Shown: piece after piece, positions 35,207 through 44,198 of the stretch | Position numbering within the stretch: position 1 is the stretch's first letter | How the letters are laid out: the number at the start of each line of letters is the position of its first letter | Assembly (NCBI RefSeq): GCF_040605635.1 | Contig: NZ_JBEXDG010000004.1 | Span: 62,001 to 126,000, forward strand | Source: Dactylosporangium sp040605635 | Lineage (GTDB): Bacteria > Actinomycetota > Actinomycetes > Mycobacteriales > Micromonosporaceae | Direction of reading: 5' to 3' | Length of the DNA: 64,000 bases | The notes under the pieces: model-generated | Seen by the model: only the letters and a program-made list of their open reading frames with translations | Database searches by the model: none | What the model was told of the DNA's origin: nothing | Position numbers and translations under genes: made by a program

Positions 35207-36049
35207 ATGTCGAAACTTCCTCGCTCAAGCCGTCTGGCCAGCCCTGTCGACACGACGGTGCACGGTGAGTACCGCATTCTTCAACGCCCCGACGACCCCC
35301 GCCCGTTGTACCGCTTCAGCGGTCACGTGGTCGACGACCCCCAGCCGGGGCGCTACCACGTCTACGCCGGGTGGTTCTGCCCGTGGTCGCAGCGAGTGAC
35401 GATCGCCCACGCGCTCGCGGGGCTCCACGACATCGTCACCGTCTCCTACGTCGACAACGCGCGCGACGGCCGCGGCTGGGCGTTCCGGGAGAAGTACGGG
35501 CCCGACCCGGTCAACGGGTTCACGCTGCTGCGGCAGGCCTACGAGGCGACCGAGGAGGGCTTCGACGGCCACGTCTCGGTGCCGACCCTGTGGGACCGGA
35601 CCACGGCACAGGTGGTCAGCAACGACTTCAAGGGCATCGGCATCGACCTCGCCACCAGCTTCCGGCACGTGGCGACCCCGGTGCTCGACACCTACCCGGA
35701 GGCGCACCGCGAGGAGATCGAGCAGCTCGACGCGTGGCTCGGCCCGGCCGTCAACCGCGGCGCCCCGGACAGCACCGCCTTCCTGGACGCGCTCGGCACC
35801 CTCGATGAGCGCCTCGCCACCCGCCGGTTCCTGATCGGCCCCGCGATCACCGAGGCCGACATCCGGCTGTACGTCACCCTGGTCCGCTACGGCGCGGGCC
35901 TTGCCGGCTTCCCGCACCTGTGGGACTACGCCCGGGACCTCTACACCGTGCCCGCGTTCCGGGACACCACCGACTTCACCACATACTCCGCACCCGTGCT
36001 CCTCGACTGGAACGCCCCGGTGCAACGCCCCGAAGGGATCGCGGCATGA
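35207..36049 (+). CDS. Glutathionyl/mycothiolyl-hydroquinone reductase-like transferase
   Basis: 280 residues of the Gto/YqjG (xi-class GST) family. Catalytic motif GWFCPWSQRVTIAHAL (Cys in CPWS) and the C-terminal helical domain RFLIGPAITEADIRLYVTLVRYGAG. These enzymes remove the thiol from S-thiolyl-hydroquinones; actinomycetes use mycothiol rather than glutathione (established for the phylum). ATG 35207 has GGAGG seven bases upstream. First gene of the plus-strand LLM operon, overlapping the next by 4 bases, so it may process an oxidised intermediate. Confidence 0.88.
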   Translation: MSKLPRSSRLASPVDTTVHGEYRILQRPDDPRPLYRFSGHVVDDPQPGRYHVYAGWFCPWSQRVTIAHALAGLHDIVTVSYVDNARDGRGWAFREKYGPDPVNGFTLLRQAYEATEEGFDGHVSVPTLWDRTTAQVVSNDFKGIGIDLATSFRHVATPVLDTYPEAHREEIEQLDAWLGPAVNRGAPDSTAFLDALGTLDERLATRRFLIGPAITEADIRLYVTLVRYGAGLAGFPHLWDYARDLYTVPAFRDTTDFTTYSAPVLLDWNAPVQRPEGIAA

Positions 36050-37188
36050 GCCTCCACCTCGCGGTGGCACTGGACGGGGCCGGGTGGCATCCGGCCGCCT
36101 GGCGTGACCCGTCGGCCCGCCCCGGCGAGCTGTTCTCGCCGGAGTACTGGCTGGACCTCGTCCGCATCGCTGAGCGGGGCAAGCTCGACTTCGTCACCAT
36201 CGAGGACTCCCTCGGCCTGCAGTCCGGCCGCTACGACGGTCTCGACGGTCGCGCCGACCACGTCAAGGGCCGCCTCGACGCGCTGCTCATCGCTGCGCGG
36301 GTCGCCCCGGTGACCACGCACATCGGGCTCGTGCCGACGGTGACCGTCACGCACACCGAGCCGTTCCACGTCTCCACCCAGCTCGCCACCCTCGACTACC
36401 TGAGCACCGGCCGGGCCGGCTGGCGCGCCCAGGTGTCCGGCCGGGCCGGCGAGGCCGCGCACTTCGGCCACCGGACCTTCCCCGCGTTCGACCCGGCCAC
36501 CCTCGCCGAGCCCGCCGTGCAGGCGTTCATCGCGGAGCTGTTCGCCGAGGCCGCCGACCACATCGAGGTCGTCCGGCGGCTCTGGGACAGCTGGGAGGAC
36601 GACGCCGAGATCCGCGACGTCGCCACCGGCCGGTTCGTCGACCGCGACAAGCTGCACTACATCGACTTCACCGGTGAGCGCTTCAGCGTCAAGGGCCCGT
36701 CGATCACGCCCCGCCCCCCGCAGGGCCAGCCGGTCGTCACCGCGCTCACCCACACACCTCTGGGGTACCGCCTCGGCGTCGACCTCCTCTACGTGACCCC
36801 GGCCTCCGCGCAGGACGCCGCCGCGCTGGTGGCCGCCGCCCGCCCGGCACGGGTGTTCGCCGACGTCGTCGTGTTCCTCGACCCGGACCGCAAGGCCCGC
36901 CTCGACGAGCTGGACGGTGCGTCGTACACCAGCGATGCCCACATCTACGTCGGCGACGCCGCCGGCCTGGCCGAGCTGCTGCTGTCGTGGCACGACGCCG
37001 GCGTCGACGGTTTCCGGCTGCGCCCCGGCGTCCTGCCCGCCGACCTGACGGCCGTCGTCGAGGACCTCGTACCGCTGCTGCGGGCGCGGGGCGCGTTCCG
37101 CACCGACTACACCGCCACCACCCTGCGCGGGCACCTCGGGCTGCCCGCGGCGCTCAACCGGTACGCCCGCACGGAGGTCACCGCATGA
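36046..37188 (+). CDS. LLM-class flavin monooxygenase
   Basis: 380 residues. Luciferase-like barrel: LDFVTIEDSLGLQSG, THIGLVPTVTVTHTEPFHVSTQLATLDYLSTGRAGWRAQVS. It carries the RRLWDSWEDDAEIRDVATG and ITPRPPQGQ motifs shared with the short LLM at 29055. ATG in an ATGA overlap with the transferase. It ends in an ATGA overlap with the NtaA-type LLM at 37185, repeating the short-then-NtaA order seen on the other strand. Confidence 0.86.
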   Translation: MSLHLAVALDGAGWHPAAWRDPSARPGELFSPEYWLDLVRIAERGKLDFVTIEDSLGLQSGRYDGLDGRADHVKGRLDALLIAARVAPVTTHIGLVPTVTVTHTEPFHVSTQLATLDYLSTGRAGWRAQVSGRAGEAAHFGHRTFPAFDPATLAEPAVQAFIAELFAEAADHIEVVRRLWDSWEDDAEIRDVATGRFVDRDKLHYIDFTGERFSVKGPSITPRPPQGQPVVTALTHTPLGYRLGVDLLYVTPASAQDAAALVAAARPARVFADVVVFLDPDRKARLDELDGASYTSDAHIYVGDAAGLAELLLSWHDAGVDGFRLRPGVLPADLTAVVEDLVPLLRARGAFRTDYTATTLRGHLGLPAALNRYARTEVTA

Positions 37189-38522
37189 CGAGCCAGAAGA
37201 AGCAGGTCGTCCTCGCGGCCCACTTCCCGGGCGTGAACAACACGACGGTGTGGAGCGACCCCGCCTCCGGCAGCCAGATCGCGTTCGAGTCGTTCCGCCG
37301 CTTCGCGCAGACCGCCGAGCGCGGCAGGTTCGACTTCTTCTTCCTCGCCGAGGGCCTCCGGCTGCGCGAGCAGCGCGGCCGCATCCACGACCTCGACGTC
37401 GTCGGGCGCCCCGACGCGCTCACCGTCCTCGCGGGACTCGCCGCCGTCACCACCCACCTCGGGCTGACCGGCACCGTCAACGCGACCTTCAACGAGCCCT
37501 ACGAGCTGGCCCGCAAGCTCGCCTCCCTGGACCACCTGTCCGGCGGCCGGGCCGGGTGGAACGTCGTCACCTCCTCCGACGCGTTCACCGGCGAGAACTT
37601 CCGCCGCGGCGGCTACCTGGACCGCGCCGACCGCTACACCCGCGCCGCCGAGGTCCTGCACACCGCCCGCGAACTGTGGGACACCTGGCCTTCCGACGAA
37701 GTGCTCGCGGACCGCGTCGCCGGGACGTTCACCCGGCACGCGGACCCCGGCGCATTCGTCCACAGTGGACAGCACGTCGGCATCGAGGGTCACTTCACCG
37801 TGCCGCGGACGCCGCAGGGCCGGCCGCTCATCATCCAGGCCGGCGACTCCGACCCCGGTCGCGAGTTCGCCGCCCGCGACGCCGACGCCATCTTCTCCCG
37901 GCACGGCACCCTCGAATCGGGCAAGGCGTTCTACGCCGACGTCAAGGGGCGGATGGCCCGCCACGGCCGGCACCCCGACGAGCTGAAGATCCTGCCGGCC
38001 AGCACGTTCGTCCTCGGGGACTCCGCCGCGGACGCCGCGGAGAAGGCGCACCACATCCGGCGGCAACAGGTCAGCCCGCAGACCGCGATCCTGCTCCTGG
38101 AACAGCTGTGGAACAAGGACCTCAGCGACCACGACCCCGAAGGGCCGCTGCCCGCGTTCGACCCCGTCCTGGACGACGACTCCATCATCAAGGGCCGCGC
38201 CCGCCTCTTCGACGACCCCCTCGCCACCGCCGCGCAGTGGCGCGCCCTCGCCGACGAGAAGCAGCTCGGCATCCGGGACCTCATCATCGAGGTCACCGGC
38301 CGGCAGACCTTCATCGGCACGCCGGGCACCGTGGCCGCGACCATCGACGAGTTCGTGCAGAGCGACGCCGCCGACGGGTTCATTCTCGTGCCGCACATCG
38401 TGCCCGGCGGCCTCGACGAGTTCGTCGACCAGGTCGTGCCGCTGCTGCAGGAACGCGGCGTCCACCGCACCGACTACACCACCACGACCCTGCGCGGCCA
38501 CCTGGGCCTCCAGCATGAGTGA
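37185..38522 (+). CDS. LLM-class flavin monooxygenase (NtaA/SnaA/DszA type)
   Basis: 445 residues. RFDFFFLAEGLRLREQRG, LSGGRAGWNVVTSSDAFTGENFRRGGY and LIIQAGDSDPGREFAARDADAIF place it in the NtaA/SnaA/DszA branch with the protein at 27787. The C-terminus QERGVHRTDYTTTTLRGHLGL matches that paralogue. Requires reduced FMN from a separate reductase (family knowledge), not seen in this operon. Overlaps both neighbours. Confidence 0.9.
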   Translation: MTSQKKQVVLAAHFPGVNNTTVWSDPASGSQIAFESFRRFAQTAERGRFDFFFLAEGLRLREQRGRIHDLDVVGRPDALTVLAGLAAVTTHLGLTGTVNATFNEPYELARKLASLDHLSGGRAGWNVVTSSDAFTGENFRRGGYLDRADRYTRAAEVLHTARELWDTWPSDEVLADRVAGTFTRHADPGAFVHSGQHVGIEGHFTVPRTPQGRPLIIQAGDSDPGREFAARDADAIFSRHGTLESGKAFYADVKGRMARHGRHPDELKILPASTFVLGDSAADAAEKAHHIRRQQVSPQTAILLLEQLWNKDLSDHDPEGPLPAFDPVLDDDSIIKGRARLFDDPLATAAQWRALADEKQLGIRDLIIEVTGRQTFIGTPGTVAATIDEFVQSDAADGFILVPHIVPGGLDEFVDQVVPLLQERGVHRTDYTTTTLRGHLGLQHE

Positions 38523-39600
38523 CCCCGTCTTCCACTGGTTCCTGCCGACCGGCGGCGACGACCACGCCGTCGGCGCCGGCACCCACGGCGGCATCATCGG
38601 CGCGCAGGACACCACCCCGCTGCCCCGCTCCGCGACGCACCGCGCCCCGACGCTGGACTACCTGACGCAGATCGCCCGCGCCGCCGACCAACTCGGGTAC
38701 ACCGGCGTGCTCACCCCGACCGGGGTGCACTGCGAGGACGCGTGGCTGACCACGGCCGCGCTGATCGCCGAGACGCGGCGGCTCAAGTTCCTCGTCGCGT
38801 TCCGGCCGGGCCTGATCACGCCGGTGCTGGCCGCGCAGATGGCCGCCACGTTCCAGCGGCTGTCCGGCGGGCGGCTGCTGCTCAACGTCGTCATCGGCAG
38901 CAGCGCCGCCGAGCAGCGCGGCTACGGCGACCCCCTCGACCACGACGCCCGCTACGAACGCGCCGGCGAGTTCCTCGACGTGGTGCGCGCCGCCTGGACC
39001 GGCGCGCGGTTCGACCACCGCGGGCTGCACTACGACATCGAGGGCGGCCTGCTGCGCGAGCCGCCGGCGCCCGCCCCGACGGTGTACCTCGGGGGGTCGT
39101 CACCGGCCGCGATCAAGCTCGCCGCCCGGCACGCCGACGTCTACCTCACCTGGGGCGAGCCCGTCGCCTCGGTGGCGGAGAAGGTCGCGGCGGTGCGGGC
39201 CGTCGCCGATCGGCCCGTCCGCTTCGGCATCCGGCTGCACGTCATCACCCGGGACACCGCCGACCTGGCCTGGTCGGCCGCGGACCGGCTCATCGCCGGC
39301 CTGTCCGAGGAGACCGTCCGCGAGCGGCAGGCGAGCCTGCGCGGCCTCGACTCCGTCGGGCAGCGGCGGATGCTCGACCTGCACGGCGGCGACCGCGACC
39401 GGCTCGTCGTCGCCCCCAACCTGTGGGCCGGCATCGGCCTGGTCCGCGGCGGCGCCGGCACCGCCCTCGTCGGCAGCCACGCCGAGGTCGCCGCCCGCAT
39501 CGACGAATACCGCTCGGTCGGCATCGAGGAGTTCATCCTCTCCGGCTACCCGCACCTGGAAGAGGCGTACACGTTCGCCGAAGGAGTGCTGCGCCAATGA
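38515..39600 (+). CDS. ssuD: Alkanesulfonate monooxygenase-like LLM enzyme
   Basis: 361 residues with SsuD-like features: N-terminal FHWFLPTGGDDH (His near 7), GYTGVLTPTGVHCEDAWLTTAALIAET, SGGRLLLNVVIGSSAAEQRGYGD, and the C-terminal SVGIEEFILSGYPHLEEAY signature. SsuD cleaves C-S bonds of alkanesulfonates with FMNH2 and O2, releasing sulfite. Starts 8 bases before the end of the previous gene. This is the clearest hint that the cluster serves sulfur acquisition. Symbol is by similarity only. Confidence 0.87.
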   Translation: MSDPVFHWFLPTGGDDHAVGAGTHGGIIGAQDTTPLPRSATHRAPTLDYLTQIARAADQLGYTGVLTPTGVHCEDAWLTTAALIAETRRLKFLVAFRPGLITPVLAAQMAATFQRLSGGRLLLNVVIGSSAAEQRGYGDPLDHDARYERAGEFLDVVRAAWTGARFDHRGLHYDIEGGLLREPPAPAPTVYLGGSSPAAIKLAARHADVYLTWGEPVASVAEKVAAVRAVADRPVRFGIRLHVITRDTADLAWSAADRLIAGLSEETVRERQASLRGLDSVGQRRMLDLHGGDRDRLVVAPNLWAGIGLVRGGAGTALVGSHAEVAARIDEYRSVGIEEFILSGYPHLEEAYTFAEGVLRQ

Positions 39601-40637
39601 AGTTCCTCGCCATCACCCTCATCGTCACCGACGGCGCGAAACCGGCCCGTGAGCGGCTGCGGGAGGTCGTCGACAACGCGGTCCTCGCCGAGCAGCTCGG
39701 CTTCGACGGGTTCGGCGTCGGCGAACGCCACGAGCGGCCGTTCATCTCCTCGTCGCCGCCGGTGGTGCTCAGCCACATCGCCGCCCGCACCAGCGTCATC
39801 CGGCTCTTCACCGCCGTGACGACACTGAGCCTGCTCGACCCGGTCCGCGCGTTCGAGGACTACTCCACCTTGGACAACCTGTCCGGTGGCCGCCTCGAGC
39901 TCATCGTCGGCAAGGGCAACGGCGCCGCGCAGGCGAAGCTCTTCCACGTCACCGCCGACGACCAGTGGGACCGCAACCGGGAGGGCTACGAGCTCTTCAC
40001 CCGGCTGTGGCGGGAGGACAAGGTCACCTGGTCCGGGCGGTTCCGCCCGTCGCTGGACGACGCCGAGGCGTGGCCGAGGCCGCTGCAGCGGGACATCCGC
40101 ATCTGGCACGGCAGCGCCACCAGCGAGGCGTCCGTCGAGCTCGCCGCCCTGCACGGCGACCCGCTGTTCTCCGCCAACGTCACCAACCCGGTCGAGCCGT
40201 ACGCCTCGCTGGTCGCCCACTACCGGGAGAGGCTCGCCTTCCACGGCCACGACCCGTCGAAGGCGCTCGTCGGTGCCGGCTCCGCCGGGATGTACGTGGC
40301 CGAACGGTCGCAGGACGCCGTCGACGTCTACCGGCCCATCTTCAACAAGCGCCTCGAGACCTTCAGACGCGTCGGTGTCGAACCCGTCTTCCACACCATC
40401 GAGGACGCGATCGAGCGCAGCTCAATCCTCGTCGGCAGCCCGCAGCAGATCATCGACAAGGTCCACCGGTACCACGCGCGGCTCGGCCACGAGGTCATGC
40501 ACGTGCAGGCGGACGCCGACGGGCTCACCGACAAGCAACACCGTGGCTCCTTGGAGCTCTTCCAGGCGGAGGTCGCGCCGGTCCTGCGCCGCGAGATCCC
40601 CAGCCGCCCCTTCCCGACCCTGGCGGTGCCCTCATGA
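39597..40637 (+). CDS. LLM-class flavin monooxygenase
   Basis: 346 residues. Luciferase-family motifs FDGFGVGERHERPF, DNLSGGRLELIVGKGNGAAQAKLF and VGSPQQIIDKVHRYHARLGHEVMHVQ. Closer to the bacterial-luciferase alpha-like group than to SsuD. ATG overlaps the SsuD-like stop (ATGA). Substrate unknown; cotranscription with the SsuD-like gene suggests a related C-S or C-N substrate. Confidence 0.86.
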   Translation: MKFLAITLIVTDGAKPARERLREVVDNAVLAEQLGFDGFGVGERHERPFISSSPPVVLSHIAARTSVIRLFTAVTTLSLLDPVRAFEDYSTLDNLSGGRLELIVGKGNGAAQAKLFHVTADDQWDRNREGYELFTRLWREDKVTWSGRFRPSLDDAEAWPRPLQRDIRIWHGSATSEASVELAALHGDPLFSANVTNPVEPYASLVAHYRERLAFHGHDPSKALVGAGSAGMYVAERSQDAVDVYRPIFNKRLETFRRVGVEPVFHTIEDAIERSSILVGSPQQIIDKVHRYHARLGHEVMHVQADADGLTDKQHRGSLELFQAEVAPVLRREIPSRPFPTLAVPS

Positions 40638-41749
40638 CCGTTCCACTGTCCATTCTCGACCTTGCCCCGATCAGCTCCGGCAGCGACGCGGGCGCCGCTC
40701 TGCGCAACACCGTCGACCTCGCCCGGCGCGCCGAGTCGTTCGGGTACCAGCGCTACTGGGTCGCCGAGCACCACTTCGCGCCGGGCGTCGCCAGCGCCGC
40801 GCCGGCCGTGCTCATCGGCCTCATCGCCGCCGCCACCGACCGGATCCGGGTCGGGTCCGGCGCGGTGCAGGTCGGCCACCAGACCGCGCTGTCCGTGGTG
40901 GAGCAGTTCGGGCTGCTCGACGCCGTGTACCCGGGCCGGTTCGACCTCGGCCTGGGCCGCTCAGGACAGCGCCGCACCGAGGCCCTGGCGGCGCTGTCCG
41001 CCCCCGCGCCTGCCGCAAAGCCGGCGCAGGTCGTCGACGGGCTGCTCATCCCGCCGGCGTTCGACTTCGGGAAGCTCGTCACCCAGCCCCGGTTCGCGCT
41101 GTTCGCGGAGCTGCTGCAGCAACCGGGCGCGACCGCGCCGGACTTCGCCCAGGTCGTCGACGACATCCAGGCCCTCATCGCCGGCACGTACACCCGCGGC
41201 GACCTCGACGTGCACGTCACGCCCGGCGAGGGCGCGAAGGTCGAGCTGTGGATCCTCGGCTCCAGCGCGGGGCAGAGCGCCACCGTCGCGGGGGAGCGGG
41301 GCCTGCCGTTCGCGGCCAACTACCACGTCGCGCCGGCGACCGTGCTCGAGGCCGTTTCGGCGTACCGGGCCGCGTTCCGGCCCGGGGTCCTGGACCGGCC
41401 GTACGTGCTGGTCTCCGCCGACGTGGTCGTCGCTCCCTCCGGGTCGCAGGCCCGGGAGCTGGCCTCGCCGTACAAGCACTGGGTCCGCAGCATCCGCACC
41501 GGCGCGGGCGCGATCCCGTTCCCGACCCCCGCCGAGGCCGTAACGCTGCCGTGGTCCGACGACGACCAGGCTCTCGTGCAGGACCGCCTCGACACGCAGT
41601 TCGTCGGCGGCCCCTCGTCGGTGGCCGACCAACTGCGGACGCTGCAGCGGGTCACCGGCGCCGACGAGCTCCTGATCACCACCATCACGCACGACCACGC
41701 CGACCGGGTCCGCTCCTTCGAGCTGCTCGCCCGGGAGTGGCAGGGTTAG
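40634..41749 (+). CDS. LLM-class flavin oxidoreductase, MsnO8-like
   Basis: 371 residues. VPLSILDLAPISSGSDAGAALRNTVDLARRAESFGYQRYWVAEHH is the signature of the MsnO8 group of LLM proteins. AGERGLPFAANYHVAPATVLEAVSAYR follows in the second half. Last gene of the six-gene plus-strand operon, overlapping the previous by 4 bases. The seventh LLM gene in 14 kb. No terminator hairpin was evident after it. Confidence 0.86.
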   Translation: MTVPLSILDLAPISSGSDAGAALRNTVDLARRAESFGYQRYWVAEHHFAPGVASAAPAVLIGLIAAATDRIRVGSGAVQVGHQTALSVVEQFGLLDAVYPGRFDLGLGRSGQRRTEALAALSAPAPAAKPAQVVDGLLIPPAFDFGKLVTQPRFALFAELLQQPGATAPDFAQVVDDIQALIAGTYTRGDLDVHVTPGEGAKVELWILGSSAGQSATVAGERGLPFAANYHVAPATVLEAVSAYRAAFRPGVLDRPYVLVSADVVVAPSGSQARELASPYKHWVRSIRTGAGAIPFPTPAEAVTLPWSDDDQALVQDRLDTQFVGGPSSVADQLRTLQRVTGADELLITTITHDHADRVRSFELLAREWQG

Positions 41750-41895
41750 CCGGCCGCCCGGACGAGCAGCACCTCGGGGTCGAGCTTGCGGGTGACGGCG
41801 GGGCCGAGCGCCCCGCCGACGCCCGAGGGGACGACCGACGTGATCCCGCCAGCCACCCCGGCGAGGAGCGGCGACACGGTTCCCGCCGTTGACAT
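41746..41895 (-). CDS. Possible 49-residue leftover frame
   Basis: A minus-strand frame of 49 codons (Gly/Val-rich, ending KLDPEVLLVRAAG) between the LLM operon and padR. It has coding-like third-position GC but no ribosome site and no relatives I recognise. It may be the remains of a gene formerly divergent from padR. Confidence 0.25.
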   Translation of the reverse strand: MSTAGTVSPLLAGVAGGITSVVPSGVGGALGPAVTRKLDPEVLLVRAAG

Positions 41896-41906
41896 CGGCC
41901 GATGTT

Positions 41907-41927
41907 ATACCTAGCGTTTCTAGGTAT
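41907..41927. promoter_or_regulatory. padR operator palindrome overlapping the start codon
   Basis: Perfect inverted repeat ATACCTAG-N5-CTAGGTAT. Its right arm runs into the ATG at 41926, and TTATAC at its left edge could be the -10 of a near-leaderless transcript. Typical placement for PadR autorepression; binding is inferred. Confidence 0.65.
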
Positions 41928-42258
41928 GGATGTCCGGGGGCACCTCGACCTGCTGCTGCTGACCGTGCTGGCCGACGCCGGCCCGGCGCACGGCTACGCG
42001 CTGATCGCCGCGCTGCGGGAGCGGTCGCGCGGCGCGTTCGACCTGCCGGAGGGCACCGTCTATCCGGCACTGCACCGCCTGGAGCGCGACGGTCTCGTCG
42101 TCAGCCACTGGGAGCACGCCGTCCCACGCCGCCGCCGCGTCTACGCACTGACCAGCGACGGCCGCCACGCCCGCGTCGCGAAGCAGGGCGAGTGGGGCGT
42201 CTTCGTCGCAGGCGTCCAGTCCGTGCTCGGCCCCGCCGCAGGTCCGGTGACGGCATGA
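41926..42258 (+). CDS. PadR-family transcriptional regulator
   Basis: 110 residues. PadR winged helix: LLLLTVLADAGPAHGYALIAALRERSRGAFDLPEGTVYPALHRLERDGLVVSHWE, with the RRRVYALTSDGR wing. Starts at ATG 41926 inside its own candidate operator. Ends in an ATGA overlap with a short fragment that resembles the membrane-protein partner usually encoded after such PadR genes. Confidence 0.9.
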   Translation: MDVRGHLDLLLLTVLADAGPAHGYALIAALRERSRGAFDLPEGTVYPALHRLERDGLVVSHWEHAVPRRRRVYALTSDGRHARVAKQGEWGVFVAGVQSVLGPAAGPVTA

Positions 42259-42389
42259 CCTCCGCGGTGGATCGGTATCTCGACGAGATGTTCGACCGGC
42301 TCTCGGGCACGGGTGCCGCGGGCCGGCGGCTCCTCGCCGCCGCGATCAGCATCACCTCCGCCCGCCGGCTGCGCCGTACCGCGGCCTGA
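42255..42389 (+). pseudogene. Truncated N-terminus of a PadR-linked HAAS-type membrane protein
   Basis: 44 codons from ATG 42255: VDRYLDEMFDRLSGTGAAGRRLLA matches the start of permease-prefix/HAAS proteins commonly coupled to PadR genes. After it, the expected EAEDHLR-like continuation appears only in a shifted frame (DQHHLRP), then everything ends at a terminator hairpin. Best read as a frameshifted and deleted gene. The start is still coupled to padR. Confidence 0.5.
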
Positions 42390-42401
42390 CCGGCCCGGTG
42401 T

Positions 42402-42432
42402 CCGGCCCGGGCTCGACGTCGAGCCGGGCCGG
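42402..42432. terminator. Bidirectional terminator hairpin
   Basis: Arms at 42402-42417 and 42418-42432 pair over about 15 bp with one bulged G. It lies between the padR fragment (plus) and the SDR gene (minus), so it can serve both convergent units. Confidence 0.7.
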
Positions 42433-42461
42433 CCGGTGCGGGGTCGCCCGCGTCCTCGGTG

Positions 42462-43217
42462 TCAGTCGAGCATGGTGCCGCAGGTCATGTTGAGCGCGGT
42501 GCCGGTCATGGTGCGGGCGAGGTCGGAGGCGGCGAAGACGGCGAGGTTGCCGGTGTCCTCCAGGGTGGCTGCGCGGCCCAGGAGGGTCTGACCGGTGATG
42601 GACCGCTCGATGCTGGCGCGGGCGGGGGAGCCGGCGGGGATGGACTCGGGGAGGCCGCCGGTGCGCAGCGTGAGGACGCGGACGCCGTGGGGGCCGAGCT
42701 CGACGGCGAGCTGGCGGCGCATGTGTTCGACGGCCTCGAAGCCGGCCTGCAGGCCGCCGAGGTGGAAGTCGCGTGGGGGTTCGCCGGAGCCGCCGAAGAA
42801 CAGCAGGACCCCGCCGCCGTCGCGGACCATGTGGCGGGCGGTGGCGCGGGACGTGATGAACTTCGAGCGGACCGACTGCACGACGGGGGCCAGGTAGTCC
42901 TCGACCGTCATGTCGAGCATCGGGGTGCCCTGCACGTCCGCGTCGGCGATGACGTTGACGGCGACGTCGATCCGGCCGGCGGTGGCGACGACGGCCGCGG
43001 CGTGCTCGTCGACGGCGTGCTCGTCGAGGGCGTCGACGGCCGCGGTGTCCGCCGCGCCGCCGGCCGCGCGGATGTCGTCGGCGACCGCGTCCAGCGTCGC
43101 CAGGGTCCGGCCGGTGAGGAAGACCCTGGCTCCCGCCTTGCCGAAGGCCCGGGCGACGGCGCCGCCGACCGACCCTGCGCCGCCGTAGATGATCGCGTTC
43201 CTGCCTGCGAGGAGCAT
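42462..43217 (-). CDS. SDR-family oxidoreductase lacking the usual YxxxK motif
   Basis: 251 residues. Rossmann start IIYGGAGSVGGAVARAFGKAGARVFLTGR, then VNVIADADVQG (NNAG position altered) and a C-terminal LTLRTGGLPES. Where most SDRs have YxxxK the sequence reads HLGGLQAGFEAVEHM with no Tyr or Lys, so it may be a non-catalytic or divergent (FabI-like) member. ATG 43217 follows AAAGGGAAA. Immediately downstream of an ECF sigma gene and perhaps its target. Confidence 0.8.
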   Translation of the reverse strand: MLLAGRNAIIYGGAGSVGGAVARAFGKAGARVFLTGRTLATLDAVADDIRAAGGAADTAAVDALDEHAVDEHAAAVVATAGRIDVAVNVIADADVQGTPMLDMTVEDYLAPVVQSVRSKFITSRATARHMVRDGGGVLLFFGGSGEPPRDFHLGGLQAGFEAVEHMRRQLAVELGPHGVRVLTLRTGGLPESIPAGSPARASIERSITGQTLLGRAATLEDTGNLAVFAASDLARTMTGTALNMTCGTMLD

Positions 43218-43276
43218 GTCGTTTCCCTTTCCGCCGGTGTACCTGTCACCGGTACAACCCCGCGGGAGGGCGGAAC

Positions 43277-44137
43277 TCATCGCGCCCGCAGCGATCCGGG
43301 CAGGCCGAAGAACGGGAACAGCGCCGGGTCCAGGAACGACACCACCTCGCTCACCCGCGCGCCGGTGAACGTCACCACGTCGATGCTGGCGGCCCGGAAC
43401 GTGGCACCGCCGAGCAGGTACGTGCCGAACGCCGGCCGCCCGTTCGCCCTGGCCGGCAGGAACCGCCACCGGTGCGCGGCGGGACCGTCGAGGAGGAACG
43501 TGCGGATGGCCGCGGTGCCGCGGTACACCTCGGGCAGCGGTGGCATCGAGTACTTCGCGTCGTCGGCCAGCATCCCGACGATGGCGTCCACGTCGCCGGC
43601 CTCCCACGCGGCGCGGTAGGCGCCGGCGGCGGCCGCGACGTCCGGGGTGGGGGAGGGCGAGGGGGCGGGCAGGATTTTGCGGGCCCGCTGGACGGCGCTG
43701 TTGACGGCCGCGACCGTGGTGCCGAGCAGGCCGGCCGTCTCCGCGGCGGAGAAGCCGAGGACCTCGCGGAGCAGCAGCGCGGCCCGCGGGACGGGCCTGA
43801 GGTGCTGCAGCGCGGCCACGAACGCGAGCTCCACCGAGATCCCGGTCAGCGCGTCCGGCATCGGCTGCAACCACAGGGGTTCCCCGGCGGAGGGGTCCAC
43901 GGCGGGCGGCTCGCGGCGGCCGAGCATGCTCAGGCAGCGGTTGGTGGCGATCCGGTACAGCCACGGCCGCACCCCGGCGGGATCCTCGAGCCGGTCGAAC
44001 GCCTTCTCAAAGGCTTTCCAAGCCCGCAGGTAGGTCTCCTGCACCGCGTCCTCGGCGTCGTACAGCGAGCCCAGCATGCGGTAGCAGTGGGCGAGGAGCT
44101 CGCCGCGCAGCGGCCCCGCCAGCGCCTCGAAGGTCAC
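43277..44137 (-). CDS. ECF sigma factor with C-terminal SnoaL-like domain
   Basis: 286 residues. Sigma region 2 (HCYRMLGSLYDAEDAVQETYLRAWKAF ... PWLYRIATNRCLSML) and region 4 (PRAALLLREVLGFSAAETAGLLGTTVAAVNSAVQRARKIL), then a SnoaL-like fold (AAWEAGDVDAIVGMLADDAKYSMPP). This matches the SigJ/ECF41-like design in which the NTF2-like tail tunes activity in place of an anti-sigma factor. GTG start at 44137. Downstream SDR gene on the same strand. Confidence 0.88.
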   Translation of the reverse strand: MTFEALAGPLRGELLAHCYRMLGSLYDAEDAVQETYLRAWKAFEKAFDRLEDPAGVRPWLYRIATNRCLSMLGRREPPAVDPSAGEPLWLQPMPDALTGISVELAFVAALQHLRPVPRAALLLREVLGFSAAETAGLLGTTVAAVNSAVQRARKILPAPSPSPTPDVAAAAGAYRAAWEAGDVDAIVGMLADDAKYSMPPLPEVYRGTAAIRTFLLDGPAAHRWRFLPARANGRPAFGTYLLGGATFRAASIDVVTFTGARVSEVVSFLDPALFPFFGLPGSLRAR

Positions 44138-44198
44138 CCCCGAAGCCTAAATTCCTGTATTTCCCATTACATTACTGGGGAAAATGCTGTCGGAGGGT

